64,000 nucleotides of DNA, from positions 1 to 64,000 of the forward strand of contig JACQZQ010000071.1 of assembly GCA_016213785.1 (NCBI GenBank). Reading direction: 5' to 3'. The stretch is from Acidobacteriota bacterium. Lineage in GTDB: Bacteria > Acidobacteriota > Blastocatellia > Chloracidobacteriales > JADJPF01. The notes beneath the pieces were generated by a model. The model was not told the DNA's origin, made no database searches, and saw nothing but the letters and a program-made list of their open reading frames with translations. The position numbers were made by a program, and so were the translations under genes. Below, one piece after another: positions 42,298 through 51,730 of the stretch (position 1 is its first letter; the number at the start of each line of letters is the position of its first letter).

Positions 42298-42334
42298 CAA
42301 GAAGATCCTAAGTACTATACTTAGAGTCTTCTTG
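42298..42334 (+). repeat. 17-bp stem-loop between peptide and oxygenase genes
   Basis: The arms at 42298-42314 and 42318-42334 pair at 15 of 17 positions with a 3-base loop (cta). No T run follows, so it is more likely an mRNA stabiliser or a partial terminator that keeps peptide mRNA above downstream mRNA. Confidence 0.6.
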
Positions 42335-42350
42335 TAGGTATATTAAATAG

Positions 42351-42974
42351 ATGTTAAGGAAAAAAAGTTTAATTTCACAAAAATACCAAAATACAAATTT
42401 ATTAACTAAGGAAGAAAGAGATTTTATAAAAAGGGATTTTCCTTGGACACACTATGTTCTAGATGGTTTTATAGAAGAAAAACCATTTAAAAGAATGCAA
42501 AAAACCTTCTTATCTAAAAAACACAAATTCTTGATAAAAGAAAATGATCCCTATTTTGTACAATATGCACTTTTAAGATACCTTCCTCTTGCAAAAGTTT
42601 TTTATTCTTTAGAGTTCAAAAATTTGCTAGAAACATTTTCAGGCTTTTCTCTTTCTCTTAACACTTCAAATTATGTTCAAGTAAGATATATGAACATAGA
42701 TTCGCCAGAACTCCCTATACATATAGATACTCTTGAAGGTAGGGCAATTATAGCAATTTATTATTTGTCTCCTAATTGGGTAGAAGATTCAGGTGGGGAA
42801 CTTTGTCTTTATGATGAATTTGAAGAAAATATCCCTAAAACAATTATTAAGCCTGTAGAAAATAGGCTGCTGTTTTTTTCCTCAAGTATTACTACTTGGC
42901 ATAGTATCAAAAAAGTTAATAATTGGGAAAGATATAGTGTTTTAAGTACTTGGAATGTTAAAAAACTTAAATAA
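42351..42974 (+). CDS. 2OG-Fe(II) oxygenase (prolyl-hydroxylase-like)
   Basis: 207 residues, close to a bare P4H-type catalytic domain. The metal ligands are H124 and D126 in LPIHIDTLEG and H184 in TTWHSIKKV. R194 in WERYSVLSTW is the 2-oxoglutarate anchor. GGELCLYD is the conserved strand between. No signal peptide. It follows the small peptide gene by about 100 bases. Members act on Pro, Asp, Asn or Lys of proteins and peptides, so the neighbouring Pro-containing acidic peptide is the obvious candidate substrate. It converges on the giant kinase gene with 48 bases between. Confidence 0.85.
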   Translation: MLRKKSLISQKYQNTNLLTKEERDFIKRDFPWTHYVLDGFIEEKPFKRMQKTFLSKKHKFLIKENDPYFVQYALLRYLPLAKVFYSLEFKNLLETFSGFSLSLNTSNYVQVRYMNIDSPELPIHIDTLEGRAIIAIYYLSPNWVEDSGGELCLYDEFEENIPKTIIKPVENRLLFFSSSITTWHSIKKVNNWERYSVLSTWNVKKLK

Positions 42975-43022
42975 GAAATAATAGCTAAATATTGCTTGGA
43001 ATATAGAAGTAATTTTTAGTAC

Positions 43023-46000
43023 TTACTCCTCCATTACTAATCTAAAACCAACAGCCATTTCACGAGCACTAGGTGTAGCAGAAGCCCTATCGGCTGACCT
43101 ACAATTTGTAAACCAACTTCCTCCTCTAACAACTCGAGCATGCCCTGTATTGGGGCCTTTAGGATCTACAAGATGTTCTTTAGGATAATCACCATACCAA
43201 TCTAAACAAAACTCCCAAACATTCCCATACATATCATATAAGCCCCAAGGGTTGGATTTTTTTAAGCCTACAACATTAAGTTTATCCAAGGAATTGTTTA
43301 CATACCAGGCCATCTCATCTAAATTTCCAGAGTGAGAGCCTTTAGTTCCAGCACGACAAGCATACTCCCATTCTGACTCTGTAGGAAGACGGTATTTTTT
43401 TCCTGTAGCTTTTGATAGCCTAGCACAAAACTCTACAGCGTCTTCCCAGCTTATGTTATTTACTGGAAAATATTCTCCTTTTAAGAAAAAAGATGATGAG
43501 TTAAGAGATTTGTTAATTTTTGGTAATGCTACTACAGCTTTCCATTGTTCTTGGGTAATCTCATATTTGCCAATATAAAACCCAGAAGAAATCGTTACTT
43601 TATGCAAGTTTTCATCTACATTGTGACCTTGCTCTTCTAAAGGTGAACCCATATCAAAAACTCCTGCCGAAATCTTAACCAGTTCTATTTTTATTCCACT
43701 ACCTAAGTCTTCTACATATAAGTTATTATCTAAGTTGTTATCTAAGCTATTATTTAAGCTATTTTTTGAGATTTCGTTAGTTTCTATATTTTCAGGATTT
43801 ACCGATTTTTTTAATTCAGGTATTATCAAACGACCTTCTTGCAAATACATATTAACTTTTTCTTTAACTACTTTTGAAACTTCTGAAGGAATGTGTGTTT
43901 CTGCTACTATTTGCCATATTTTTGCCTTTTTGTCTTCGCTTGCAGTTAGTATTTTTTCTCCTTTTCCAGAAAAGATTCCACTATTTAAGCTTTCTTCATG
44001 TTCTGCTAAAGCAACAAGAAATCGACCGCTAGATTTTTCCCACATTCTTAAGGTTTTATCATAAGAACTAGTAATAATAAATTTTCCATCAGGGCTAAAC
44101 TCACCTTTTGCAATACCATCGTTATGGCCTTCTAGTATAGCTGTTAAAACCCCGCTAGTGTCCCAAAGACTAGCTTTTGTGTCAGTGCTTGTAACTAAGA
44201 TATTTTTTCCATCTAAACTAAATTTAACATCAGTAATACCTGCTTGATGATTTTTTAATGTATGAAGTAATTTTCCTTCAGGTATTTGCCAGACTTTAGC
44301 TGTTTTATCAATGCTTCCTGTTATAAGGAGTTTTCCATCAGGGCTAAAATCAATGCTTACTATAGCACCCTGATGGCTGCTTAAAGTGTTTTTTAATTCC
44401 CCTGACTTGCTATCCCAAATCTTAGCAACTCTATCTGATGAAGCTGTAGCAATTAAACTGGAGTCTTTATTATAAGAAACCGCATTTATTGGGCTTTTAT
44501 GATCTTCTAGGCTTTTTATTAGTCTCCCTGACCTGCTATCCCAAATCTTAGCCGTTTTATCATAACTAATTGTAACTATTTGTTTTCCATCAGGACTAAA
44601 TAGAGCTTTATTTAATCCATCTGTATGACCTGAGAGTGTAAAAAGTAAGCCACCATTAAAAACATCCCAAACCTTAGCCGTTTTATCAAGGCTTGCTGTT
44701 ACTAAAAACTTTCCATCAGAGCTAAAGTTAACAGACGTTACTATATCTTCATGCCCTTTTAAGTTAAAAAGCTCTTTTCCATTCCAAACTTGCCAGAGCC
44801 TAGCCGTCTTATCTTTACTAGCAGTTGCTACTAAAGAATCATCAGGGCTAAACATAGCCATTGTAATAGCATCTGTATGCTTATCTAATGTAACTGGAGG
44901 GCGATTTTCTACTTTTGCTAGTGCTACTGAAAGCATATACTTAAGTGCTAGGCTATCAGCCCCTTTACTATAAGCTTCGCTTAAGTAAACAGCAGCGCCT
45001 TCTAGATTGCCTCTAAGCATTTCCTGACGACCTTGCTCTTCATAAAGTTTTAAGGTTTCTAGGAGTTGTTGTTTAGTTTGATAACGTTGATAGAAGAGAA
45101 CTGCTGAGCCTATTATTAATATTAGCATTGCTGCTATTATTAGGTTTCTTTTAATACGTTGGCTACGAGTAGCATCTAATATACTTGCTTGAGCAAATTC
45201 TTCTTCTAAATCGGTTAATTTGCCTTTGTAATGCGAGCGCCAAAGCTGATACTCAGCTAAGGCTTCATGTCGCCAAAGTAAGCCTTTAGGCCGACCTCGC
45301 TCTTCCCATTGACGAGCAGCAGAACGAAGTTGATCGCGAAGTCTAGCACCTTCAGCCATTTCTTGCCGCCATTTAACTAAACGAGGCCAGGCCGAGAGTA
45401 GCGCTTCATGAATTATTTCTATACGCTCAACCCCTTTTTCTCCTTCAGTCGCAATAAGTAGTCTAGCAGAGATTAATTTTTCTAATACTTTCTCGCTATC
45501 ACTAGATTTTCCAAGTAGTTGTAAAAGTTCTGGACGAGTAAAAACGGCTCTGGTCCCTTCGCTTGTTACTAGATGGCGAAAAGCTTCTCTTACAAGCGAT
45601 TGTTCTGCTTGGGTTAATTGCTGCATTAGCTCTTCAGCATGTTTAGCTAATGCCCCTACAACTCCACCCATAGCTTCGTAACTTCTTCGCCTAAGCTGCT
45701 TAAACTGTTTATCGCGTTGTTCCCAAAGTTTTGCTGTTGTAAAGGCAAGTAAGGGTAATGCACTAGGCTGCCCTATTAGCTGATCTACTATCTCTAAAGG
45801 TAGGTTGGTGTCTTCAAATTCATAGCCTGCACGATAGGCTGGTTCTGTAAGTATCCTTAAAAGTTGTGTGGAATCAGGGGTTGTAAGAATTTCTAGCCCT
45901 TGAGAGAGTCTATCTTTTAGCCCGCGCAATTCTTTAGCTCTAACTAAAAAATCATCCCGCATAGTTAAAATTACCCTTACAGGGTCATCCTCTGAACGTG

Positions 46001-48641
46001 CTGCTGATATTATTGCTTCTACATAAAGCTTTTGTTCTTCTTTGTCTGAGCAAAGCGTTATTATTTCCTCAAATTGGTCTATTACTAATAAAAATTTACT
46101 ATGCTGCCTTATAGCAAAACGGCGTAAGACTTTACCTAACGCATTTATATCTTTTTGTAGGTCTGTTTTTAGGTTAGATGAGTCTATGCCTAATTGTAAT
46201 AGCTTTGAAAAAAGGGTTATAAGAGGAGAAAGCCCTGGACGGACTGTTAAAACTTGCCAGTTTTTATCAAGCCCAGCAATAACACCTGCTTGAATAAAAG
46301 AACTTTTTCCTGCTCCTGATGAACCAATTACTGTAAGTAAAGATTGAATACGTAAACGATTTAGAAAGCTTTCGGTTTCTTTCTCCCTACCAAAGAAAAG
46401 AGCCGAATCTTGTTTAGAAAAAGAGGTTAAGCCTAAATAAGGTGATTTTTCTAATAGAATATCTGCTTGGCTTTTATCATCATCTGTAAAAAAATGGTTT
46501 TTTAACCATTCCCAAGGTGCTTCTGTTTCTATCTCAAAGCCTTCAGGAAAGGAAACAGATTTTGCTCCACTACGTCCTTTACGCTCAAGTAAAAATACCT
46601 CCTGTAATGCTTCTGGAGTTGGAGGGGCTATTTCTACTAAAGGCCAAAGTGATAAAACTAAATAACCATTAGAATCTACTAAAATGGCTTTATTTTTAAC
46701 TAAATTAGTATTTTTTAAAGTAATCCTATTAAGTTCTTTAGATACACCCATCCATTTAGTTGCCTTCTGGTCTTCTGGTATAACTAAATAATAGTCTGCT
46801 AGCCATAGTGTAGCTCTAAGTAAAACATTAAGCTTATCTAAAAATTTAATTAAAAGGGTTAGTATTTTTTCTTCTTTTAATGAAGTTGTAGAAGCAACAT
46901 CTCGTTGTAAATCTAGGAGTTGAGAAAAAGTCTCTGTTAAGGGGCTAAGTTGTTCACTTCCTGAAGCAAAAAATAGTGAGACAAGTTCAGGGATAGGAAA
47001 AGCATCTCTTTTATTAGCAAAAGCACGGCATAGCTCTCTAGATAGTTCTATCCACTGTGATTCATTTAGCCCTTCTTTACGTAATGTATTTATAAATTTA
47101 TTGGTTGACTCATTATCTTGTTCTTGGCTATGGGTGCTACTAACATAACTGGCTAAAGCAAGTATGCCTAAGTAACGTACTAAAACACGAAATACTAAAA
47201 GTAGGCGATCTCTAAATTGATAAGCATTACGAGAAGCTAGTAGGCTAGCAACCGTATCAGCTAAAGGTTTTGGGGCATTAGTAAGTATATTTTCTTTTAA
47301 TATTTCATCTAAAAGAGGTAAGGTTACTTTTTCATCATCAAAATTTGTTGCTTCACGAAAGGCTTTAGCAAAATCTAGGGTTGTTTGATAGCGTTCTTCA
47401 GGTTTTTTAGCCAAAGCTTTTTGTATTACTTGATTAAGTCTTGAAGGGAGATTTTCTTTAAGTTGTGGAACGGGTTTAGCGGCATGTGCTCCATAGAGTT
47501 CAAACCCTTGTTCCTTAAATGGAAGTTCACCCATTATAACTTGATAGGCTAAAACACCTAAAGAATAAATATCGCTACGAACATCAACATTTGCCCCATT
47601 TTGCCATTGTTCAGGCGACATATATGGAGGTGAGCCTATAAATCCTTGTGTTTTAATAGTGTATTCTTCTATATTGGTTTGACCCTCAAAGCCTTTAGGA
47701 TCAGTTGCTAGCTGTTTATTAGCATCAGTCTTTTTACTTAAAAAATCAGATTTTCCATTTTTATTAACTTCATTATTAACTTCAATAACGGTTTCTTGCC
47801 CCTTAATAACATAGTCAATAATAAGAGTTTTCTCTCCAGTAAAAACATTTTCAATGACTGTGTTTTCATTATTATCATTATTATCATTATTATCATTAAT
47901 AGCACCATTACTAGACTCATCAAAAATGGTATTTTGGCTTTTACTCCCACTACCGTTACTTCCATTACTTGAAGTTAGTTTATTAATAATAGTAAGAGTT
48001 TCTTGGGCATTATGTTTTTTTATCTGCTCAGGCTCTTGTAATTCATTAGGTAAAATAGAGAAAATACTTTCACTAGAATGCTGTTTAGCTATAGCCTTAT
48101 TAGGAGAAGTACTGGCAGGACTAACATTAAGACTTAAGCCTTTAGCAATGCCAAAGTCAAGAAGTTTAGGAAGTAGTCTACCAGCACGGGAAATAACCAT
48201 AACATTTGCTGGTTTTAAGTCTCGATGAATTATTCCTCGTTCGTGTGCTGTATGGACAACTTCACAAATTTTATCAAGTAGAGGGACAAATTTTTCTAAA
48301 GGTAGTGGGCCTTGGGACTTAAGTATTTTATTGAGTGGAGTACCTTGGACAAGCTCCATTGCAATCCAAAGTAGTCCATCGCTTTCGGCTCCAAATGAAT
48401 AGATATGAGCACAATAAGGGTGCTCAAGACGCGATGCTAACAAGGCTTCACGCTTAAAACGCTCTATTGTAACTTGGTTAGTTCTATGACGAGTATGTAG
48501 AATTTTTATTACGGCTTCACGAGCAAGAGTTATTTGAGTAGCTTTATAAACAGCACCAAACCCACCTTCTCCTAATTTTTCTTTAACTAAAAAATCTCCT
48601 AATGTCCTCCCAATTATTGAGTCTACTCTATTGATAGCCAT
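43023..48641 (-). CDS. Giant Ser/Thr kinase - STAND NTPase - WD40 - FGE-sulfatase fusion
   Basis: 1872 residues. The kinase has GEGGFGA (24-30), HRDLKPAN (139-146) and DFG (162-164). The activation segment ends GSPPYMSPEQW only at 336-346, so an Asn/Asp/Ser-rich insert of about 160 residues sits in it. A linker precedes a STAND-type NTPase with Walker A GSSGAGKS (773-780) and Walker B LLVIDQFEE (851-859). One membrane helix lies near 1165-1184. About eight WD40 repeats span 1252-1590 (FSPDGK, TAKVWD). The C-terminus is an FGE-sulfatase domain (about 1650-1872, MGSPLEEQ, WEDAVEFC, VRGGSW). It is probably a multi-input signalling protein; related fusions are known, but the insert is odd. Confidence 0.93.
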   Translation of the reverse strand: MAINRVDSIIGRTLGDFLVKEKLGEGGFGAVYKATQITLAREAVIKILHTRHRTNQVTIERFKREALLASRLEHPYCAHIYSFGAESDGLLWIAMELVQGTPLNKILKSQGPLPLEKFVPLLDKICEVVHTAHERGIIHRDLKPANVMVISRAGRLLPKLLDFGIAKGLSLNVSPASTSPNKAIAKQHSSESIFSILPNELQEPEQIKKHNAQETLTIINKLTSSNGSNGSGSKSQNTIFDESSNGAINDNNDNNDNNENTVIENVFTGEKTLIIDYVIKGQETVIEVNNEVNKNGKSDFLSKKTDANKQLATDPKGFEGQTNIEEYTIKTQGFIGSPPYMSPEQWQNGANVDVRSDIYSLGVLAYQVIMGELPFKEQGFELYGAHAAKPVPQLKENLPSRLNQVIQKALAKKPEERYQTTLDFAKAFREATNFDDEKVTLPLLDEILKENILTNAPKPLADTVASLLASRNAYQFRDRLLLVFRVLVRYLGILALASYVSSTHSQEQDNESTNKFINTLRKEGLNESQWIELSRELCRAFANKRDAFPIPELVSLFFASGSEQLSPLTETFSQLLDLQRDVASTTSLKEEKILTLLIKFLDKLNVLLRATLWLADYYLVIPEDQKATKWMGVSKELNRITLKNTNLVKNKAILVDSNGYLVLSLWPLVEIAPPTPEALQEVFLLERKGRSGAKSVSFPEGFEIETEAPWEWLKNHFFTDDDKSQADILLEKSPYLGLTSFSKQDSALFFGREKETESFLNRLRIQSLLTVIGSSGAGKSSFIQAGVIAGLDKNWQVLTVRPGLSPLITLFSKLLQLGIDSSNLKTDLQKDINALGKVLRRFAIRQHSKFLLVIDQFEEIITLCSDKEEQKLYVEAIISAARSEDDPVRVILTMRDDFLVRAKELRGLKDRLSQGLEILTTPDSTQLLRILTEPAYRAGYEFEDTNLPLEIVDQLIGQPSALPLLAFTTAKLWEQRDKQFKQLRRRSYEAMGGVVGALAKHAEELMQQLTQAEQSLVREAFRHLVTSEGTRAVFTRPELLQLLGKSSDSEKVLEKLISARLLIATEGEKGVERIEIIHEALLSAWPRLVKWRQEMAEGARLRDQLRSAARQWEERGRPKGLLWRHEALAEYQLWRSHYKGKLTDLEEEFAQASILDATRSQRIKRNLIIAAMLILIIGSAVLFYQRYQTKQQLLETLKLYEEQGRQEMLRGNLEGAAVYLSEAYSKGADSLALKYMLSVALAKVENRPPVTLDKHTDAITMAMFSPDDSLVATASKDKTARLWQVWNGKELFNLKGHEDIVTSVNFSSDGKFLVTASLDKTAKVWDVFNGGLLFTLSGHTDGLNKALFSPDGKQIVTISYDKTAKIWDSRSGRLIKSLEDHKSPINAVSYNKDSSLIATASSDRVAKIWDSKSGELKNTLSSHQGAIVSIDFSPDGKLLITGSIDKTAKVWQIPEGKLLHTLKNHQAGITDVKFSLDGKNILVTSTDTKASLWDTSGVLTAILEGHNDGIAKGEFSPDGKFIITSSYDKTLRMWEKSSGRFLVALAEHEESLNSGIFSGKGEKILTASEDKKAKIWQIVAETHIPSEVSKVVKEKVNMYLQEGRLIIPELKKSVNPENIETNEISKNSLNNSLDNNLDNNLYVEDLGSGIKIELVKISAGVFDMGSPLEEQGHNVDENLHKVTISSGFYIGKYEITQEQWKAVVALPKINKSLNSSSFFLKGEYFPVNNISWEDAVEFCARLSKATGKKYRLPTESEWEYACRAGTKGSHSGNLDEMAWYVNNSLDKLNVVGLKKSNPWGLYDMYGNVWEFCLDWYGDYPKEHLVDPKGPNTGHARVVRGGSWFTNCRSADRASATPSAREMAVGFRLVMEE

Positions 48642-48982
48642 ATCTTTCTACTCACTTAGGTTTTTAGAAGAGTTTTTTATGAAGAAGCCTTAAACTTGAT
48701 AGTTGTAATATACACTATATTGAAATTATTTTAACCCTGAGATGGCTTAATTTTTTTATTCTTACCTAAGTTAGAGCGCATAAGCGCTATTAACTAGATT
48801 TATATAGTTAGCAGCTGTACGAAATATATCTATTTTAAAAATTTTACTTAATAAATATATTAAGGAATCTATACTAATCTAGTGATTTGTTGATGGGTGC
48901 TTATTGAAGCTAAGCAAGACCTCATGCTAAAGTTACACGCGTTTTTTACCCCTAAACTTTATAAATTATAAAAGTAAAAACT
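48642..48982. other. 341-base intergenic region upstream of leuS
   Basis: Divergent region between the giant kinase gene and leuS. I looked for a T-box leader (specifier loop plus the TGG(T/A)GG-type T-box) and found none. No clear promoter pair or hairpin. Confidence 0.45.
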
Positions 48983-51421
48983 ATGAGAAAATATAATCAC
49001 AGAGAAATAGAACCCAAATGGCAAGAGCGATGGGAAGGGGATGACCTTTATCGCCTTGATACTGATAGAAATAAACCTAAGTGGTATTTTTTAACCATGT
49101 TTCCTTATCCTAGTGGTCGTCTTCATATAGGCCATTGGTTTATGTATGCCCCGCCTGATGCTAAAGCTCGTTATTTACGGATGAAAGGGGTTAATGTTTT
49201 TTTCCCAATAGGCTTTGATTCCTTTGGGCTACCAGCAGAAAACGCAGCTATTAAGCGTGGTGTTGATCCTAGAGTTTGGACTTATGACAATATGGATTAT
49301 ATGCGCAAAGAGTTTCGCACAATGGGTGCAAGCTATAACCGCAATCACCACGAAGTAGTTACAAGTGATCCTGATTATTATCGTTGGACTCAATGGTTAT
49401 TTATTCAATTTTTTAAGCATAATTTAGCTTATCGTAAAAAAGCCCCTGTTGATTGGTGCCCTAGGTGCAATACTTCGCTTGCTCGTGAGCAAGTAAAAGG
49501 TGATGAGCGACGTTGTGATCGTTGCCAAGCTCAAGTAATAAAAAAAGATCTTGACCAATGGTTATTTAAGATTACTAATTATGCTGAAGAATTACTTGAT
49601 TTTTCTGGTATTGAATGGCCTGAACGTGTCCAAACTCTTCAAACAGAATGGATTGGCCGAAGTGAAGGCGCAGAAATAGAATTTAAGATAGAAAATTCTA
49701 ATAGCTCAATTACCGTTTTTACAACCCGCCCAGATACGGTTTTTGGTGCTACTGCTTTAGTGCTTGCTCCAGAACATCCTCTAGTCTCTGAGCTAACTAC
49801 AAAAAATAAAGCCTCAATAGAGGATTATGTATTTCAAACTAAACGAGCCTCCGAAATAGAACGACTTGCAACTACAAGAGAAAAAACAGGGCTTTGGACA
49901 GGCTCTTATGCAATACATCCTTTTACTAAAGAACCTATCCAAATTTGGATTGCTGATTATGTTTTAATGAACTATGGAACAGGGGCAATTATGTCTGTTC
50001 CTGCACACGATGAAAGAGATTTTGCTTTTGCTAAAAAATATAATTTGCCTATTCCAGTTGTCATTAAACCTGCAAATTGGGATGGTCAAACCTTACCAAA
50101 TTTAGAATCAGGCGAGATGATTAATTCTGGTGAGTTTAATGGATTATCAAATGAAGAAGGCAAAAAGGCTATTACTGAGGCTTTAGTTAAAATGAACCAA
50201 GGTAGCGCTGCTATTAACTATAGGCTACATGACTGGTTAATTAGTCGCCAACGCTATTGGGGTGCGCCAATTCCAATTATTCATTGTCAAAACTGTGGAA
50301 TGCAGCCTGTTCCAGATAATCAACTACCTGTTTTGCTACCCAGTGGAGTTCAGTTTTTACCTACAGGAGAATCTCCATTAAAGCTTAGTAGTGAATTTAA
50401 GAATACAACTTGTCCAAAATGCCAGGGCAAAGCAGAACGTGATACGGACACAATGGATACTTTTGTTGATTCAAGCTGGTATTGGTATAGATATATAAAT
50501 CCTGATGTGCCAAATGCCTTTATGGATAAGGATAAAAGTCATTGGCTACCTGTAGATGAGTATGCAGGCGGTATTGAGCATGCAACTATGCATCTACTTT
50601 ATGCAAGGTTTTTTGCAAAAGCCCTAAATGATATGGGATTAGTTGACCATCGAGAACCATTTAAGAAGCTCTTTAATCAAGGTTTAATCTTAGGTGAAGA
50701 TAATCAAAAAATGAGTAAATCTCGGGGTAATGTAATTGACCCCGATAAACTTGTAGAAGAATATGGTGCTGATACTATTCGCACTTATTTAATGTTTATT
50801 GGGCCTTGGGAAGCAGGCGGGCCTTGGTCAAGTACTGGAATTGAAGGTATTGTAAGGTTTTATAGAAAGTTGTGGAACCTAGTCCTAGAACCTTCTTCAA
50901 CAAATGATGGCGTTGCTAGCGCTACAGAGATTAGATCGCTACAACGTATACTACATAAAACCATTAACAAAGTAGGCCACGACCTAGAACACTTTCAATT
51001 TAATACTGCTGTTTCTAGTCTAATGGAACTACTTAATTATTTAATTAAGGCTAAAGATACAGCAATTAGCCAAACTCCTGAATGGAAAGAAGCAATAAAA
51101 ACTCTTATCCTTTTAATTGCACCACTTGCGCCACATATTAGCGAAGAATTATGGGAGGCTTTAGGAGAAAGTTATAGTGTCCATAAAGAGTCTTGGCCTA
51201 AATATAATGCAAGTCTTGCTGCTGATGAGGTATTTACCCTAATTGTGCAAATAAATGGGAAATTACGAGAAAGAATTGAAGGGGTTTCCCTAAGTACTAC
51301 TGATGAGGAAGTAAAAGAACTTGCCCTATCTAATCCAAATGTTGCGCCACAGCTTGCTGACAAAGAAATAAAAAATGTAATTTATGTTGCTAAACGACTT
51401 GTTAACATTGTTGTGAAATAA
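48983..51421 (+). CDS. leuS: Leucyl-tRNA synthetase
   Basis: 812 residues, bacterial-type LeuRS. It charges tRNA-Leu and edits mischarged products. The class I signature HIGH is at 48-51 (RLHIGHW), and KMSKS is in NQKMSKSRGN. A zinc-ribbon-like set is WCPRCNTSLAREQVKGDERR with CDRCQAQ. The CP1 editing domain has VFTTRPDTVFGATALVLAPE and the catalytic Asp in SVPAHDERD. The C-terminal domain ends KNVIYVAKRLVNIVVK. The length is normal. Confidence 0.98.
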   Translation: MRKYNHREIEPKWQERWEGDDLYRLDTDRNKPKWYFLTMFPYPSGRLHIGHWFMYAPPDAKARYLRMKGVNVFFPIGFDSFGLPAENAAIKRGVDPRVWTYDNMDYMRKEFRTMGASYNRNHHEVVTSDPDYYRWTQWLFIQFFKHNLAYRKKAPVDWCPRCNTSLAREQVKGDERRCDRCQAQVIKKDLDQWLFKITNYAEELLDFSGIEWPERVQTLQTEWIGRSEGAEIEFKIENSNSSITVFTTRPDTVFGATALVLAPEHPLVSELTTKNKASIEDYVFQTKRASEIERLATTREKTGLWTGSYAIHPFTKEPIQIWIADYVLMNYGTGAIMSVPAHDERDFAFAKKYNLPIPVVIKPANWDGQTLPNLESGEMINSGEFNGLSNEEGKKAITEALVKMNQGSAAINYRLHDWLISRQRYWGAPIPIIHCQNCGMQPVPDNQLPVLLPSGVQFLPTGESPLKLSSEFKNTTCPKCQGKAERDTDTMDTFVDSSWYWYRYINPDVPNAFMDKDKSHWLPVDEYAGGIEHATMHLLYARFFAKALNDMGLVDHREPFKKLFNQGLILGEDNQKMSKSRGNVIDPDKLVEEYGADTIRTYLMFIGPWEAGGPWSSTGIEGIVRFYRKLWNLVLEPSSTNDGVASATEIRSLQRILHKTINKVGHDLEHFQFNTAVSSLMELLNYLIKAKDTAISQTPEWKEAIKTLILLIAPLAPHISEELWEALGESYSVHKESWPKYNASLAADEVFTLIVQINGKLRERIEGVSLSTTDEEVKELALSNPNVAPQLADKEIKNVIYVAKRLVNIVVK

Positions 51422-51423
51422 TT

Positions 51424-51463
51424 AGATGAAGAGATGAAGAGATGAAGAGATGAAGAGATGAAG
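51424..51463 (+). repeat. Five copies of an 8-bp tandem repeat
   Basis: Perfect copies of agatgaag start 3 bases after the leuS stop codon and run into the following hairpin. Confidence 0.9.
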
Positions 51464-51466
51464 AGA

Positions 51467-51488
51467 GGGCAGACACGTAGGTCTGCCC
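51467..51488. terminator. GC-rich hairpin after leuS
   Basis: The arms gggcagac / gtctgccc have loop acgtag. It is strong, but no T run follows. It may terminate leuS transcription or be a dispersed palindromic repeat. A second, smaller hairpin with a related loop (agccac gta gtggct) lies at 51650-51664. Confidence 0.5.
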
Positions 51489-51496
51489 CGACATTT

Positions 51497-51649
51497 GAAT
51501 TTGAGAGATTGAATTTGAGAGATTAAATTTGAGAAATTGAATTTGAGAAATTGAATTTGAGAGATTGAATTTGAGAGATTGAATTTGAGAGATTGAATTT
51601 AATATTGAATCTTATAAATTTAAGAGATTGAATTTAATATTGAATCTTA
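51497..51649 (+). repeat. Seven copies of a 14-bp tandem repeat plus a 20-bp direct repeat
   Basis: Units of gaatttgagagatt (51497-51594, with G/A variants) are followed by two copies of gaatttaatattgaatctta (51595-51614 and 51630-51649). There is no coding frame through it. It fills most of the 309-base leuS to M14 peptidase spacer and is likely to vary in copy number. Confidence 0.9.
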
Positions 51650-51730
51650 AGCCACGTAGTGGCTAGGGATAATAACCTTGCCTTAAAGTAATTATTTTAA
51701 TTTAAGAAATTTGAAATTCTATATAACCTT

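Noticed and set aside
48642..48982. T-box leader for leuS
   Set aside because: No T-box consensus, specifier loop or leader terminator could be found.
51497..51649. CRISPR array
   Set aside because: Units are directly adjacent 14-mers without spacers and no cas genes are in the window.
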